Assembly: GCA_015488555.1 (NCBI GenBank)
Contig: WFNO01000028.1
Location: 1-32,778, forward strand
Direction: 5' to 3'
Source: Gammaproteobacteria bacterium
GTDB taxonomy: Bacteria > Pseudomonadota > Gammaproteobacteria > SZUA-140
DNA: 32,778 nucleotides
Shown here: piece by piece, positions 18,189 to 26,895 of the stretch
Layout of the letters: each line of letters starts with the position of its first letter
Position numbering within the stretch: position 1 is the first letter of the stretch
Translations under genes and position numbers: made by a program
The notes under the pieces: generated by a model
What the model saw: only the letters and a program-made list of their open reading frames with translations
Told to the model about the DNA's origin: nothing
Databases searched by the model: none

Positions 18189-18206
18189 CGCCAGTGATCA
18201 CTGGCG
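18189..18206. repeat. Perfect 18-bp palindrome CGCCAGTGATCACTGGCG
   Basis: Each half is the exact reverse complement of the other, with no spacer. It lies about 80 nt beyond the algR stop and about 310 nt before hemC. As RNA it would form a 7-bp stem with a 4-nt loop, but no U-run follows on the - strand. Operator for a dimeric regulator or a weak terminator for algZR are both possible. Confidence 0.75.
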
Positions 18207-18287
18207 AATCATTAATCCTACGACGGCTTGGGCTATGAGGCAAATGGAATTTGCTCGCCCTCGAAAAGGAACGACAACCATCTGTCT

Positions 18288-19028
18288 TTATGGGAGTTTT
18301 TCTCTCGGCGCCAGGCGTGCACGCACGGCGGCGCGGTGGGCGCGGCTGACCTCCAGTGTCTCGGGACAATCCCGCAGGCGAACCCGCCAGCGCCCATCCG
18401 GCGCCCTCTCCAAGACCGTCAACTGTGCCACCGCCACCAGGGCGTTGCGGTGGATGCGTAGAAAATGTGCCCCGAATTCTTCCTCCAGGGCGCGGAGCGA
18501 CTCCTCGATGAGGACCTCGCCCCGACGATGGCGCACCATAACGTACTTGTGATCGGCCTTGAAATAGAGGACGTCTGCCACCGCCACCAGCTCCAGACGG
18601 CCGCGGCAGCGGGCGCTGATATGGGTGCGGGCCGGTGCACCGGCCTGGGCCCGCAATGCCTCGAGCTGCTTTCCCAGGAGGCGGGAGGTCTTGGCCAAGG
18701 CCTGCTGCAGGCGCTCGCGGTGCACCGGTTTCAAGAGATAGTCCATGGCCTGAGCCTCGAAGGCCTCCAGGGCATGATCTCCGTAGGCGGTAGTGAAGAT
18801 CACGGCCGGCGGTGTCTCTTCCCGGGCCAGATGTAGGGCAGCCTCCAGGCCGTCCATCCCTGGCATGCGGATGTCCAACAATATTACGTCCGGGCGCAAT
18901 CGGCGGTATTGCCGCAGGGTCTCACGGCCGTTGCCGGCCTCGCCCACCACTTCCAGCCCCTGCTCCACCAGCATCTGGCGTAGGCGGGCCCGGGCCAAGG
19001 GTTCGTCGTCGCTGACGAGGACTCTCAT
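18288..19028 (-). CDS. algR: LytTR-family response regulator, AlgR-like
   Basis: Two-component response regulator. The receiver domain (residues 1-120) has the acidic pair Asp7/Asp8, the phospho-acceptor Asp52 (LLDIRMPGMDG), Thr in FTTAYGDHALEAF and Lys in YLLKPV. The C-terminal LytTR DNA-binding domain (about 140-240) shows the family signature VLYFKADHKYVMVRHRRGE and FLRIHRNALVAV. In Pseudomonas aeruginosa AlgR controls alginate and twitching genes and lies in the same algZ-algR-hemC-hemD order, with argH divergent; the targets here are unknown. ATG at 19028 overlaps the stop of the kinase gene by 4 nt (ATGA). The symbol is by homology and position only. Confidence 0.88.
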   Translation of the reverse strand: MRVLVSDDEPLARARLRQMLVEQGLEVVGEAGNGRETLRQYRRLRPDVILLDIRMPGMDGLEAALHLAREETPPAVIFTTAYGDHALEAFEAQAMDYLLKPVHRERLQQALAKTSRLLGKQLEALRAQAGAPARTHISARCRGRLELVAVADVLYFKADHKYVMVRHRRGEVLIEESLRALEEEFGAHFLRIHRNALVAVAQLTVLERAPDGRWRVRLRDCPETLEVSRAHRAAVRARLAPREKLP

Positions 19029-20152
19029 ACCGTCTCACTCTGCAGGCAGGGTAGATACAACACGGTGCAAAAGCCTTCCGCCCGGGCACTGGCGTGCAGC
19101 TTGGCCCGGGTACCCAACTGGAGCAGCAGGCGCTCGCGCACATTCTCCAAGGCCATGCAATGCCCGGGGCGTCGCTCCTTCGGCAGTGATGCGCTCGGTT
19201 CGGGCAAGGGATTGCGAATCTCCAAACGCACGCGGGCGGCGCTTCCCACACCCTCCATTCTGCCCGCGATGCGGATCTCGCCCCCCGTCGGGTTGGGTTC
19301 GATGCCGTGATAAATGGCATTCTCCAAGAGGGGTTGCAAAGTGAGCGCCGGCAGCTGCGTTCGGCCGTCCACCCCGTCCACCGCCCACTCCACGCGCAGG
19401 CGCGGCCCCAGGCGCAGAGATTCGATGTGCAGATAGCGTCGGCACAGGGCCAATTCCTGCTCCAGGGTGGTGAGCTGGCCGGCATCGGCCAGGCTCGCCC
19501 GGAACAATTCCGCCAGATCCTCCACCACCGTTTCCGCCAGGGCCGGATCGCTGCGTGTGAGGGAGGCGATGGTGTTCATGCTGTTGAACATGAAATGGGG
19601 GCGGATGCGCGATTGCAGCGCCTGGATGCGGGCCTGGGAGCGGGCATCGAGCTGGCGTTGCCACTGAAACTGGACATAGCTGTACCGCAGCACCACCGCG
19701 GCCACGATGGCGGCCACCAGGAGATTGCGACCAGTAAAGGTCCAGGTGAAGCGCCAGCCGTCACCCGGGACCGCGTCTCCGCCCCAAAAACCCGGCGGCA
19801 GTAGCATGTGGGCCGTCTCGCTGAGCGCAGCCGTAACCAGCAGCACCAGCCCCAGGGCAGCGAGGCCTTCCCCAGCGGGTGGCAAGCGGCTCAACCCCCT
19901 CCGGCACAGGCACAACAGGCCGGCACAACTAAGCGCCACCCACTGGACGAACAGGGAGATCAGACTGAGATGTCCCCAGAAATCCGCGCCCACCGGCCGG
20001 GACACCAGGGCCAGCACCAGGGCCAGCAACTGGGCCCCCACCACCACGGCGAAGACCAGGCGGATGTTGCAGAAATCCGGCAGAAATCCCCGCCCGGGCG
20101 GAGAGGCAGCCGCGCTTGGCACAGAACTGACGGCTTTCGGTGGCATGACCAT
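19025..20152 (-). CDS. algZ: LytS/YehU-type sensor histidine kinase, AlgZ (FimS)-like
   Basis: Membrane sensor kinase predicted to signal to the adjacent AlgR-like regulator. The 375 aa contain about four N-terminal hydrophobic segments (approximately residues 31-50, 62-82, 96-110 and 143-160) and then the HisKA_7TM-less His_kinase domain with His186 in RIRPHFMFNSMNTIASL, the hallmark of this family. The ATP-binding domain has the N-box LLENAIYHGI, and the later segment MALENVRERL matches the family's G-box region. The canonical glycine GxGL motif is replaced by RRPGHCMALENVRERL, as is common in AlgZ. Two start codons (20152 and 20146) are possible. It overlaps algR and is divergent from argH. 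Confidence 0.88.
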   Translation of the reverse strand: MVMPPKAVSSVPSAAASPPGRGFLPDFCNIRLVFAVVVGAQLLALVLALVSRPVGADFWGHLSLISLFVQWVALSCAGLLCLCRRGLSRLPPAGEGLAALGLVLLVTAALSETAHMLLPPGFWGGDAVPGDGWRFTWTFTGRNLLVAAIVAAVVLRYSYVQFQWQRQLDARSQARIQALQSRIRPHFMFNSMNTIASLTRSDPALAETVVEDLAELFRASLADAGQLTTLEQELALCRRYLHIESLRLGPRLRVEWAVDGVDGRTQLPALTLQPLLENAIYHGIEPNPTGGEIRIAGRMEGVGSAARVRLEIRNPLPEPSASLPKERRPGHCMALENVRERLLLQLGTRAKLHASARAEGFCTVLYLPCLQSETV

Positions 20153-20235
20153 GGGGGCGAAACGACTCTTTGGTTCTTATCGGCCGGCGCCGGTCGATCC
20201 TGACTTGCGACCCGCGCCGGCGGGTGGGCCGGCTT

Positions 20236-20268
20236 ACGGCCGTGGGGAATTTTGAGACAGGTTCTAGT
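20236..20268 (+). repeat. Dispersed intergenic element, copy 1 (upstream of argH)
   Basis: A 33-nt stretch with core TTTTGAGACAGGTTCTAGT ending at 20268, just before argH. A second copy occurs at 28925-28956 with the same orientation; the two differ by five substitutions over the shared part, one single-base gap, and diverge after TTCTAGT. No gene is encoded by it. Confidence 0.65.
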
Positions 20269-20300
20269 AACATGGCGGCAAAAGGTGAGGAGCCGAACCC

Positions 20301-21734
20301 ATGAGCGAGAAAACGAGCGAAGACCATCCTCCTTCTCCCACTCCTGCTTCTCCGGAGCGGCCCAAACTCTGGGGCGGACGCTTCACCGAAGCCACCGATC
20401 GCTTCGTGGAACGCTTCGGCGCCTCGGTGGGTTTCGATCAGCGCCTCTATCGCTACGACATCGAGGCCAGCATTGCCCACGCCCGCATGCTGGCCCACGT
20501 GGGGCTGTTGACGGAAGCGGAGTGCCAGGCCATCGAGCAGGGCCTGCTGGAGATCCGCATGGAGATCGAGCGCGGCGATTTCGCCTGGCTGGAAGAGCTG
20601 GAAGACGTGCACATGAACATCGAGGCCCGGCTCACCGAACGCATCGGCGAGGCCGGCAAGAAGCTGCACACGGCGCGCTCGCGCAACGACCAGGTGGCCA
20701 CCGATCTGCGGCTCTATCTCCGCGACCAGGTGGACGAATTGATGGCCGAACTCGGTCGCCTGCAAAGCCGCCTCCTGGACCTGGCCGAACGCGAAGCGGA
20801 CACCATCATGCCAGGCTTCACCCACCTGCAGGTGGCCCAACCGGTGACCTTCGGCCATCACGTGCTGGCCTGGTTCGAGATGTTCCAGCGGGACCGGGAG
20901 CGCTTGCGCGACTGCCGGCGGCGCATCAACGTCATGCCCCTGGGGGCCGCGGCGCTGGCGGGTACCAGTTTTCCCATCGACCGCAACTTCACCGCGCGCC
21001 TGCTGGGCTTCGACCGACCCGCGGAGAATTCCCTGGACGCCGTGAGCGACCGCGACTTCGTCATCGAGTTCAACGCTGCCGCGGCCTTGCTCATGTGCCA
21101 CCTGTCGCGCATTTCGGAAGAACTGGTCCTCTGGTCCTCGGCCCAATTCGATTTCATCGAACTGCCGGACCGCTACTGCACCGGTTCCTCCATTATGCCG
21201 CAGAAAAAGAATCCGGACGTCCCGGAACTGGTGCGGGGCAAGAGCGGCCGCGTGTATGGCCACCTCCTGGCCCTGCTCACCTTGATGAAGGCCCAGCCCC
21301 TGGCCTACAACAAGGACAATCAGGAGGACAAGGAACCCCTGTTCGACACCGTGGACACGGTCCGGGATTGTGTGCGCCTCTTTGCCGATCTGTTGCCGGC
21401 CCTGCAGGTGAAGGCCGATCGCATGGCCGCGGCCGCCCGCCAGGGTTACGCCACGGCCACGGATTTGGCGGATTATCTGGTGCGCAAGGGCATTCCTTTT
21501 CGGGACGCCCACGAAATCGTGGGCAAGGCGGTACGCCACGCCCTTGATACAGGCCGGGACCTGCCGGAACTGCCGCTGGAGGAGCTGCGCCGCTTCTGTC
21601 CCAGCATCGACACGGACGTCTTCGACACACTCACCCTGGAAGGCTCGGTGGCGTCCCGCGACCACCTGGGTGGCACGGCCCCGCGCCAGGTTCGCGCGGC
21701 CGTGCAGCGAGCCCGCCTGGCCCTCGAGGAATAG
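20301..21734 (+). CDS. argH: Argininosuccinate lyase ArgH
   Basis: Splits argininosuccinate into arginine and fumarate, the last step of arginine synthesis. The 477 aa belong to the fumarase/aspartase superfamily: [18 protein letters not shown] at the N-terminus, the substrate-binding [11 protein letters not shown] segment, [15 protein letters not shown], and the family signature [12 protein letters not shown] near residue 295 with the catalytic serine loop. ATG at 20301 has a strong ribosome binding site (GGTGAGGAG, about 8 nt upstream). It is divergent from algZ and followed, after a 337-nt spacer, by cyaA. The first 20 residues (Ser/Pro/Glu-rich) are a non-conserved extension. Confidence 0.97.
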   Translation: MSEKTSEDHPPSPTPASPERPKLWGGRFTEATDRFVERFGASVGFDQRLYRYDIEASIAHARMLAHVGLLTEAECQAIEQGLLEIRMEIERGDFAWLEELEDVHMNIEARLTERIGEAGKKLHTARSRNDQVATDLRLYLRDQVDELMAELGRLQSRLLDLAEREADTIMPGFTHLQVAQPVTFGHHVLAWFEMFQRDRERLRDCRRRINVMPLGAAALAGTSFPIDRNFTARLLGFDRPAENSLDAVSDRDFVIEFNAAAALLMCHLSRISEELVLWSSAQFDFIELPDRYCTGSSIMPQKKNPDVPELVRGKSGRVYGHLLALLTLMKAQPLAYNKDNQEDKEPLFDTVDTVRDCVRLFADLLPALQVKADRMAAAARQGYATATDLADYLVRKGIPFRDAHEIVGKAVRHALDTGRDLPELPLEELRRFCPSIDTDVFDTLTLEGSVASRDHLGGTAPRQVRAAVQRARLALEE

Positions 21735-22071
21735 AAGCGGCCCGCAAACAGCTTCTCCCTTCTCCATACCCGTCAGTGACACGAACGACGATTGTAAGCT
21801 TCCAGTGGCACATTAAATGTTTCCTCCTTCGGCGCCGATAAGCCTTTCCAGGAACTGGTTCACATTTACCGCCCCTGCACGCCGGTGTGGGGGGGCCGGC
21901 TTCTCCAGCCCCAGACCGAAGCGGGCCCCGAAACTGGAAAATCAAAGCCGGAAGCGAGACTGCAACCGCAACTGGAACCTAAGTTGGAACAGGGCCAAAG
22001 ACCGCGGGGTATGAGTCCCTGTGCCCTCGTAGCATCACCGTTGGCGAATCACGGCCCCGAAGGTCAGGACT
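21735..22071. other. argH-cyaA intergenic region
   Basis: 337 nt without a convincing gene. The right half is rich in degenerate repeats of the word AACTGGAA: 21852 (GAACTGG), 21931 (AACTGGAAA), 21970 (AACTGGAAC) and 21984 (TTGGAAC), giving a purine-rich tract from about 21931 to 21998. A weak dyad GCCGG/CCGGC spans 21881-21900. No strong terminator or clear promoter for cyaA was seen, and no CRP-like TGTGA-N6-TCACA site was found. Confidence 0.5.
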
Positions 22072-24921
22072 TTGGTGGATCTACAAAGCATACAAACCAT
22101 CAAGAGGCGCTTTCTCGCCCTGAACCGCGACCGCTTGCAGCGCACCCGTGACTGCCTCCGGCCCCGGCAACGAGACGTTCTCGATGTCCTGCCCCTGCTG
22201 TTCCACAGCAACCATCCCTCTTTCCCCGGTTTCGTCTCCAAGACCGCGCCCATGGGCATTTCGGACTACCGCCCTTCGCATTTCACCCTGGAGGCAGGAC
22301 GGCGTCTGGTCCGCAGCTTCGAGTACCGGCACAGGGCCTTGCTGCAATACGACATCCACGCTCTCTTTCTCATGGGCAGCACGGGTACCATCGCCTACTC
22401 TTCTAAGAGCGATTTCGACATCTGGGTGTGCCATCGCCCCGACCTCACGACCATACAATTGGCAGAGCTGCAACAGAAGGCCGCGCTCATCGAACAATGG
22501 GCCGAAACTCTGGATCTGGAAGTCCATTTCTTCCTCATGAACGCCGAGGCTTTCCGGGCCGGCCAGGATAGCAGCCTGTCGGTGGAGAGCAGCGGTAGCG
22601 CCCAGCATCACCTCCTGCTGGAAGAGTTCTACCGCACCGGTCTGTTGCTGGCAGGGCGTTATCCCATCTGGTGGCTGGTGCCGCCCGACTACGAGAAGGA
22701 ATACAACGATTACGTTACCTACCTGCATGACAAGCGCTTCGTCAAGGACAACGAGACCGTGGACTTCGGCGGTTTGCCGGAAGCGCCAGCGGAGGAATTC
22801 TTCGGTGCCGCCCTGTGGCAGCTCTACAAGAGCATCGATTCGCCCTACAAGGCCACCTTGAAATTGATGCTCATGGAGGTCTATGCCCATGAATTTCCCG
22901 CCGTGGATCTGCTCAGCCAGCGCTTCAAACGCGCCGTCCACGAAGGGATTACAGAACTGGCGGCGCTGGACCCCTACATCATGCTCTACAACAAACTCGA
23001 GGAATATCTGCATCAGCGCGATCCGGATCACTATCGCCTGGAGTTGATGCGCCGTTGTTTCTATTTCAAGGTCAACGAGCAACTGAGCAAACCAGTACAA
23101 CTACACCAGCAGAGCTGGCGCCGAGAGATCATGGCCGACTTCACCCGCCAATGGCAATGGTCTGCAGAATACTTGGCATTACTGGACAGCCGCCCTGAAT
23201 GGAAGATCAACCGGGTCATGGAAGAGCGCAAGAGCTTGGTCAACACCCTGACCTCCAGTTATCACGCGCTGTCCGACTTCGCCCGCCGGCACACCCAACT
23301 GGCCAAGATCAGCCAGCGCGATCTGACCATCCTGGGTCGCAAGCTTTACGCCGCCTTCGAGCGCAAACCCGGCAAGATCGACATCGTCAACCGAAGCATC
23401 TCCGACAACGTATGGGAAGGACAGGTCTCTATCCACCGGACGGCGCGCGGCGGCAACTACGGCTGGAGCCTGTACCGGGGTATGGTCAACAACCCCCAGG
23501 ACGGCATTGCACCGTTGAAGCGCGCTTCTTCTCTGGTGGAACTACTCGCCTGGTGCCATCTCAACCAAGTGCTGAACGAGAACAGTGCCATTCTTCTTTA
23601 CGGATGTGACGACGCCCTGAGATTGACGGAGGTACGTGCCATTTTGCGCAGTCTGCAAGAAATGTTTCCTGATGGGCAGCTGGGCCATGCCGAACTGGAC
23701 GATTTCGTGCGTACCGCCACCCTCAAACGCGGCGCCCTGTTCATCAACGTGGGCCTGCGTCCCTCCACCCAAGGCATCCGAGAAGGCAAAGTTCTCACCA
23801 GCAACAAGATCGATGCCTTCAGCTTCGGCGGCATCTGCCAGAACTTGGTCCTGTCCCTGGATCAAATCAACCTCACCAGCTGGCAAGAAGTCCTCACCCA
23901 GCGTTTCGAAGGTGAGGAAGGAATCTTCGAGTGCCTGCGTGCTTATCTTCAATGGTCGCCGCCGGGCATTGGCGCTGAACCACCCGTGCCCCTGCAAGTG
24001 CACTGTCTCTCATCGGCACGGGGGTCCACCATCGCCCGGCGGGTACAAGAATTGTTGCAAGACGTCGTGCAGTGTTTCTACCGCGGCCAACTCGCCACCC
24101 GCTACGTTTTGATGGTGGAACACAAATATTACTTACTGTCCTGGCACAAGGAGGAAGGCCTGATCTACACCATGGTGCCTTCCTACCAAGACCTGTTGAA
24201 CGAGCTGGCCCAGCCCCAAGTCACCTATAGTCCCGTGGTCATCGACCGTTATGCCACTGCTAATAATCTGCTGTCAGTGATCTACGCCCACGACAAACCC
24301 GGCGTCATTCAGCTCTATTTCCACCAGGAGGGCCCTCAACTCGACCTCTACATCGTCGACGAGCGCGGCTCCCTCTTTCACCAGCACAAATCACGTGCCC
24401 ATCTGGCCCTGACCTTGGCCCAATATCGGCGTTTTCTCGAAGCCATCAGCCGGCGCCTGACCCTGTACGATTCCGCCGTTCCCGAGCAACCACCGGTGAC
24501 CGTGGAATTTCACCAAGTGGTCAAGAATTCAAACGGCGAATGGCGTGTGGTGGCACACGAACTCGCCGGTGAGAAAGACCTGCGCTATTTCAACGTCCAG
24601 GTCACGGGTCGCGAAGAAGGGGGCCATACCGGCGCCGCTTATCGGATCTTTTGTGAGGAACAAGAATTCTCTTCCCTGGAGTATGGCGACCGTCTGTTCC
24701 ACGCCGTGGCCTTGCACGTGCTCACCCAGCGCAAGAGCGGCCAGTGCTATCCCATCTATATCACGGACGTAGATCTCTCCCCAAAATTGCTGGGCATCCA
24801 AGGACCGGAACACATGCAGAGCGTGGTGTTGCTCGACTACAAGCGCAAGATCGAGGATCGCCTCAATCAGGCCCTGCTGCAGCTGGTAGAGGAGTACCGC
24901 GCGCGGGCCTCTTCTTCCTGA
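22072..24921 (+). CDS. cyaA: Class I adenylate cyclase CyaA
   Basis: Cytosolic enzyme making cyclic AMP from ATP, the signal read by CRP/Vfr-type regulators. The 949 aa are close to the Pseudomonas protein and longer than the E. coli one (848). The N-terminal catalytic domain shows the nucleotidyltransferase-like motif MGSTGTIAYSSKSDFDIWVC (about residues 101-120) with the two metal-binding Asp residues, then the family run RYPIWWLVPPDYEKEY and the region SPYKATLKLMLMEVYA. The C-terminal regulatory half is also full length. The start is TTG at 22072 or GTG at 22075; a rare start codon is also used by E. coli cyaA, where it limits expression. The upstream AGGTCAGGA may be the ribosome binding site. 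Confidence 0.95.
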   Translation: MVDLQSIQTIKRRFLALNRDRLQRTRDCLRPRQRDVLDVLPLLFHSNHPSFPGFVSKTAPMGISDYRPSHFTLEAGRRLVRSFEYRHRALLQYDIHALFLMGSTGTIAYSSKSDFDIWVCHRPDLTTIQLAELQQKAALIEQWAETLDLEVHFFLMNAEAFRAGQDSSLSVESSGSAQHHLLLEEFYRTGLLLAGRYPIWWLVPPDYEKEYNDYVTYLHDKRFVKDNETVDFGGLPEAPAEEFFGAALWQLYKSIDSPYKATLKLMLMEVYAHEFPAVDLLSQRFKRAVHEGITELAALDPYIMLYNKLEEYLHQRDPDHYRLELMRRCFYFKVNEQLSKPVQLHQQSWRREIMADFTRQWQWSAEYLALLDSRPEWKINRVMEERKSLVNTLTSSYHALSDFARRHTQLAKISQRDLTILGRKLYAAFERKPGKIDIVNRSISDNVWEGQVSIHRTARGGNYGWSLYRGMVNNPQDGIAPLKRASSLVELLAWCHLNQVLNENSAILLYGCDDALRLTEVRAILRSLQEMFPDGQLGHAELDDFVRTATLKRGALFINVGLRPSTQGIREGKVLTSNKIDAFSFGGICQNLVLSLDQINLTSWQEVLTQRFEGEEGIFECLRAYLQWSPPGIGAEPPVPLQVHCLSSARGSTIARRVQELLQDVVQCFYRGQLATRYVLMVEHKYYLLSWHKEEGLIYTMVPSYQDLLNELAQPQVTYSPVVIDRYATANNLLSVIYAHDKPGVIQLYFHQEGPQLDLYIVDERGSLFHQHKSRAHLALTLAQYRRFLEAISRRLTLYDSAVPEQPPVTVEFHQVVKNSNGEWRVVAHELAGEKDLRYFNVQVTGREEGGHTGAAYRIFCEEQEFSSLEYGDRLFHAVALHVLTQRKSGQCYPIYITDVDLSPKLLGIQGPEHMQSVVLLDYKRKIEDRLNQALLQLVEEYRARASSS

Positions 24922-24933
24922 GACCCGCTAGCG

Positions 24934-24958
24934 GCGGTCCCATCGCAGCGGTCCCATC
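24934..24958 (+). repeat. Short direct repeat between cyaA and lipoprotein gene
   Basis: GCGGTCCCATC occurs at 24934-24944 and again at 24948-24958, a 14-nt period with spacer GCA. It sits in the 48-nt gap between the convergent cyaA and lipoprotein genes. No terminator-type hairpin was found there; the only dyad is CGCTAGCG around 24926-24933. Confidence 0.6.
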
Positions 24959-24969
24959 AATTGAAGAAA

Positions 24970-25539
24970 TCAGGAAAGGGGAGATTTGCGGGCCAGACCC
25001 ACGGGTTTCAAGTGACGGGTCAGATCTCGCGCCGTGTAAACATCCACCAATTCGGGCAGGAAAAACACGCCTCGGTATTCGCCGTCCACTACCTGGAAGA
25101 TCAGGTAATAGGTCTGGCCCGGTTGGAACTCGAAACGCCGGGAGCGTTGCATTTCCTTCACCTCGCTATGAGGCCCCCAGGTCGTGAGATTGGTGACGGT
25201 GATCCACACCTCCCCCGGCACCATGGGTAACAGCGTGTATTCCCCCTTGGCGATCTCCATGAGAGGGAAGCGGTCCGCCTCCACCGCCAGGCGGTTGTCG
25301 GCATAGCCCATGTAGCGTTCGGTATAAGGGCGGATGAAATAGACCCGCGCCAGGTGCTCCCCTTCCTGGCGGCCCATCCATTCCTCCTTGACCAGCGGAT
25401 GGTCCATGTGCACGCGGCTGCTGGCGCAGCCTGCCAGCAACAAGACCAAAACCGCTGCTACCCAGATGTACAACCGGCACGGCCAGCACACCACTGCCGC
25501 AACCTGCAAGTGGACGCATCTCGAAGCGCGCGCAGCCAT
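24970..25539 (-). CDS. Predicted lipoprotein, DUF2846-like
   Basis: The N-terminal hydrophobic stretch YIWVAAVLVLLLAGC ends in a lipobox (LAGC), predicting lipid attachment at the cysteine. The body carries ARVYFIRPYTER, the LMEIAKGEYTLLPMVPGEVWITV strand region and FEFQPGQTYYLIFQV, a pattern I recognise from DUF2846 proteins, whose function is unknown. The start is uncertain. I chose the ATG at 25539 (AGG nearby); other options are GTG at 25494, which would give a more typical 20-25 residue signal peptide, ATG at 25587 and ATG at 25638. Convergent with cyaA; no operon partner. The Arg/Cys-rich stretch before the membrane segment may not be translated. Confidence 0.75.
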   Translation of the reverse strand: MAARASRCVHLQVAAVVCWPCRLYIWVAAVLVLLLAGCASSRVHMDHPLVKEEWMGRQEGEHLARVYFIRPYTERYMGYADNRLAVEADRFPLMEIAKGEYTLLPMVPGEVWITVTNLTTWGPHSEVKEMQRSRRFEFQPGQTYYLIFQVVDGEYRGVFFLPELVDVYTARDLTRHLKPVGLARKSPLS

Positions 25540-25946
25540 GGCCAGCTGCCTGTCGTGCTCATCAGAATCCTTGCGCAATCGCCTCATGGCTAAAACTCTA
25601 GGCGTTCGGGCGCAGTGATTCAAGAGACAGTCCCCCAAAAGGCCGCCAAGATCGGCAAGCGGTATTGGGCACAGGTGTTGGGGTCCAACGCTGGAACCAG
25701 ATTCTGGAGTAGATTCAGAAGCGGGCTTGCCTCCATCGTTCGGGTCTGCTCCAATAACGAACTTGCCTGCGCAGAGGCACTCCCCGGTGAGCGGTCCACC
25801 GGGTTTTCGAGACGAGGACCAAACGAGGCGATGCCAGAGGCGGCGCAGCCCCGGAACCGTGCAATTGCACTGCCCATACAGGGAAGGGATGATAATTTAT
25901 TGAACAAAAAGAAGTATTTCAAAGCAGAACGCCAGAGGAGGTACAC
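25540..25946. other. Divergent intergenic region upstream of phosphoribulokinase
   Basis: About 400 nt between the lipoprotein gene (-) and the phosphoribulokinase gene (+). Its right end turns AT-rich: GATAAT at 25891-25896 resembles a -10 box, with TTGCAC at 25865-25870 as a poor -35 because the gap is 20 nt. A strong ribosome binding site AGAGGAGGT follows at 25932-25940. The remainder holds nothing I recognise; no LysR-type (T-N11-A) operator was confidently identified. Confidence 0.4.
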
Positions 25947-26813
25947 ATGTCCGCAAAGCATCCCATTATCGCGGTGACCGGTTCATCGGGGGCCGGAACG
26001 ACCACGGTGAAAAACGCCTTCGAACACCTATTTCGCCGGGAAGGGATCAAGGCCGCCATCGTCGAAGGAGATGCCTTCCACCGTTACGATCGCGAGCAGA
26101 TGAAAAAGGCGGTGGTCGAGGCCCAGGCCCAGGGCAAGACACTCAGCCATTTCGGCCCCGAGGCCAATCTGTTCGACAAACTGGAAGAACTCTTCAAGAG
26201 CTACAGCGAGACCGGTACCGGTATGGTGCGCAAGTACCTGCACAACGAGGAAGAAGCCGCACCCTACAACCAGAAACCCGGTACCTTCACGCCTTGGGAA
26301 CCCCTGGAACCGGGCACCGATCTGCTGTTCTACGAAGGATTGCACGGCGGTGTGGTCACCGAGAACGTGGACGTGGCCCGTTACGTGGACCTGCTCATCG
26401 GCGTGGTGCCCATCGTCAACCTGGAGTGGATCCAGAAGATCCACCGCGACACCGCCCAGCGGGGTTATTCCGCCGAGGCCGTGACCGACACCATCCTGCG
26501 GCGCATGCCCGACTACGTCAATACCATCACCCCGCAGTTCTCGCGCACCGATATCAACTTCCAGCGGGTACCGGTGGTGGATACTTCCAACCCCTTCATC
26601 GCCCGCGACATCCCCACGCCGGACGAGAGCTTCGTGGTCATCCGCTTCCGCTATCCGGAGCGGCACGACTTTCCCTATCTGCTGGCCATGCTCAAGGACT
26701 CCTGGATGTCGCGCCCCAACACCATCGTGGTGCCGGGGGGCAAAATGGGGCTGGCCATGGAAATCATTCTGCAACCCATCATCCACGAAATGATGGAAAA
26801 CAAACGCCTTTGA
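25947..26813 (+). CDS. prk: Phosphoribulokinase
   Basis: Phosphorylates ribulose 5-phosphate with ATP to make ribulose 1,5-bisphosphate, the substrate of Rubisco in the Calvin cycle. The 288 aa match the short class I bacterial enzyme: P-loop-like GSSGAGTTT (residues 12-20), EGDAFHRYDR with the catalytic Asp, SHFGPEANLFDKLEELF, FYEGLHGG (Walker B), IVNLEWIQKIHRDT, RYPERHDFPYLL, and the terminal VPGGKMGLAMEIILQP. An excellent ribosome binding site (AGAGGAGGT) precedes ATG 25947. Non-autotrophs such as E. coli carry a close PrkB of unclear role, so a Calvin-cycle role cannot be proven without Rubisco genes, which are not in this window. It stands alone, closed by a strong terminator. Confidence 0.93.
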   Translation: MSAKHPIIAVTGSSGAGTTTVKNAFEHLFRREGIKAAIVEGDAFHRYDREQMKKAVVEAQAQGKTLSHFGPEANLFDKLEELFKSYSETGTGMVRKYLHNEEEAAPYNQKPGTFTPWEPLEPGTDLLFYEGLHGGVVTENVDVARYVDLLIGVVPIVNLEWIQKIHRDTAQRGYSAEAVTDTILRRMPDYVNTITPQFSRTDINFQRVPVVDTSNPFIARDIPTPDESFVVIRFRYPERHDFPYLLAMLKDSWMSRPNTIVVPGGKMGLAMEIILQPIIHEMMENKRL

Positions 26814-26828
26814 CGCGGTGTCCACATT

Positions 26829-26869
26829 GGAATGAAAAGGGGGGATCTTGCATCCCCCCTTTTCATTCC
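26829..26869. terminator. Bidirectional terminator between phosphoribulokinase and DamX-like gene
   Basis: A perfect 18-bp stem: left arm 26829-26846 (GGAATGAAAAGGGGGGAT), 5-nt loop CTTGC, right arm 26852-26869. A GGGGGG core is flanked by AAAA on one side and TTTT on the other, the usual form of a terminator that works from both directions. It starts 15 nt after the phosphoribulokinase stop and 27 nt past the convergent gene's stop. Confidence 0.9.
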
Positions 26870-26895
26870 AGCCGCGCGGAAACGAAAGAGTTCTT

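Larger units (their letters stand above)
17879..18287. other. algR-hemC intergenic region
   Basis: 409 nt with no recognisable gene between algR and hemC, both on the - strand. It holds a perfect 18-bp palindrome and a 12-bp tandem duplication, listed separately. AAAATAACT near 17900 on the - strand could be part of a hemC -10 region, but no matching -35 is clear. Open frames on either strand give Arg/Pro/Cys-rich translations that look non-coding. Confidence 0.5.

Noticed and set aside
19929-21782. 617-codon open frame on the - strand opposite argH and the start of algZ
   Set aside because: It runs antisense to argH, whose protein has full family motifs; the translation is His/Gln/Val-rich with no recognisable domain, typical of a GC-rich antisense frame.
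22081-23100. 339-codon open frame on the - strand opposite cyaA
   Set aside because: Antisense to the conserved catalytic domain of CyaA; composition is not protein-like.
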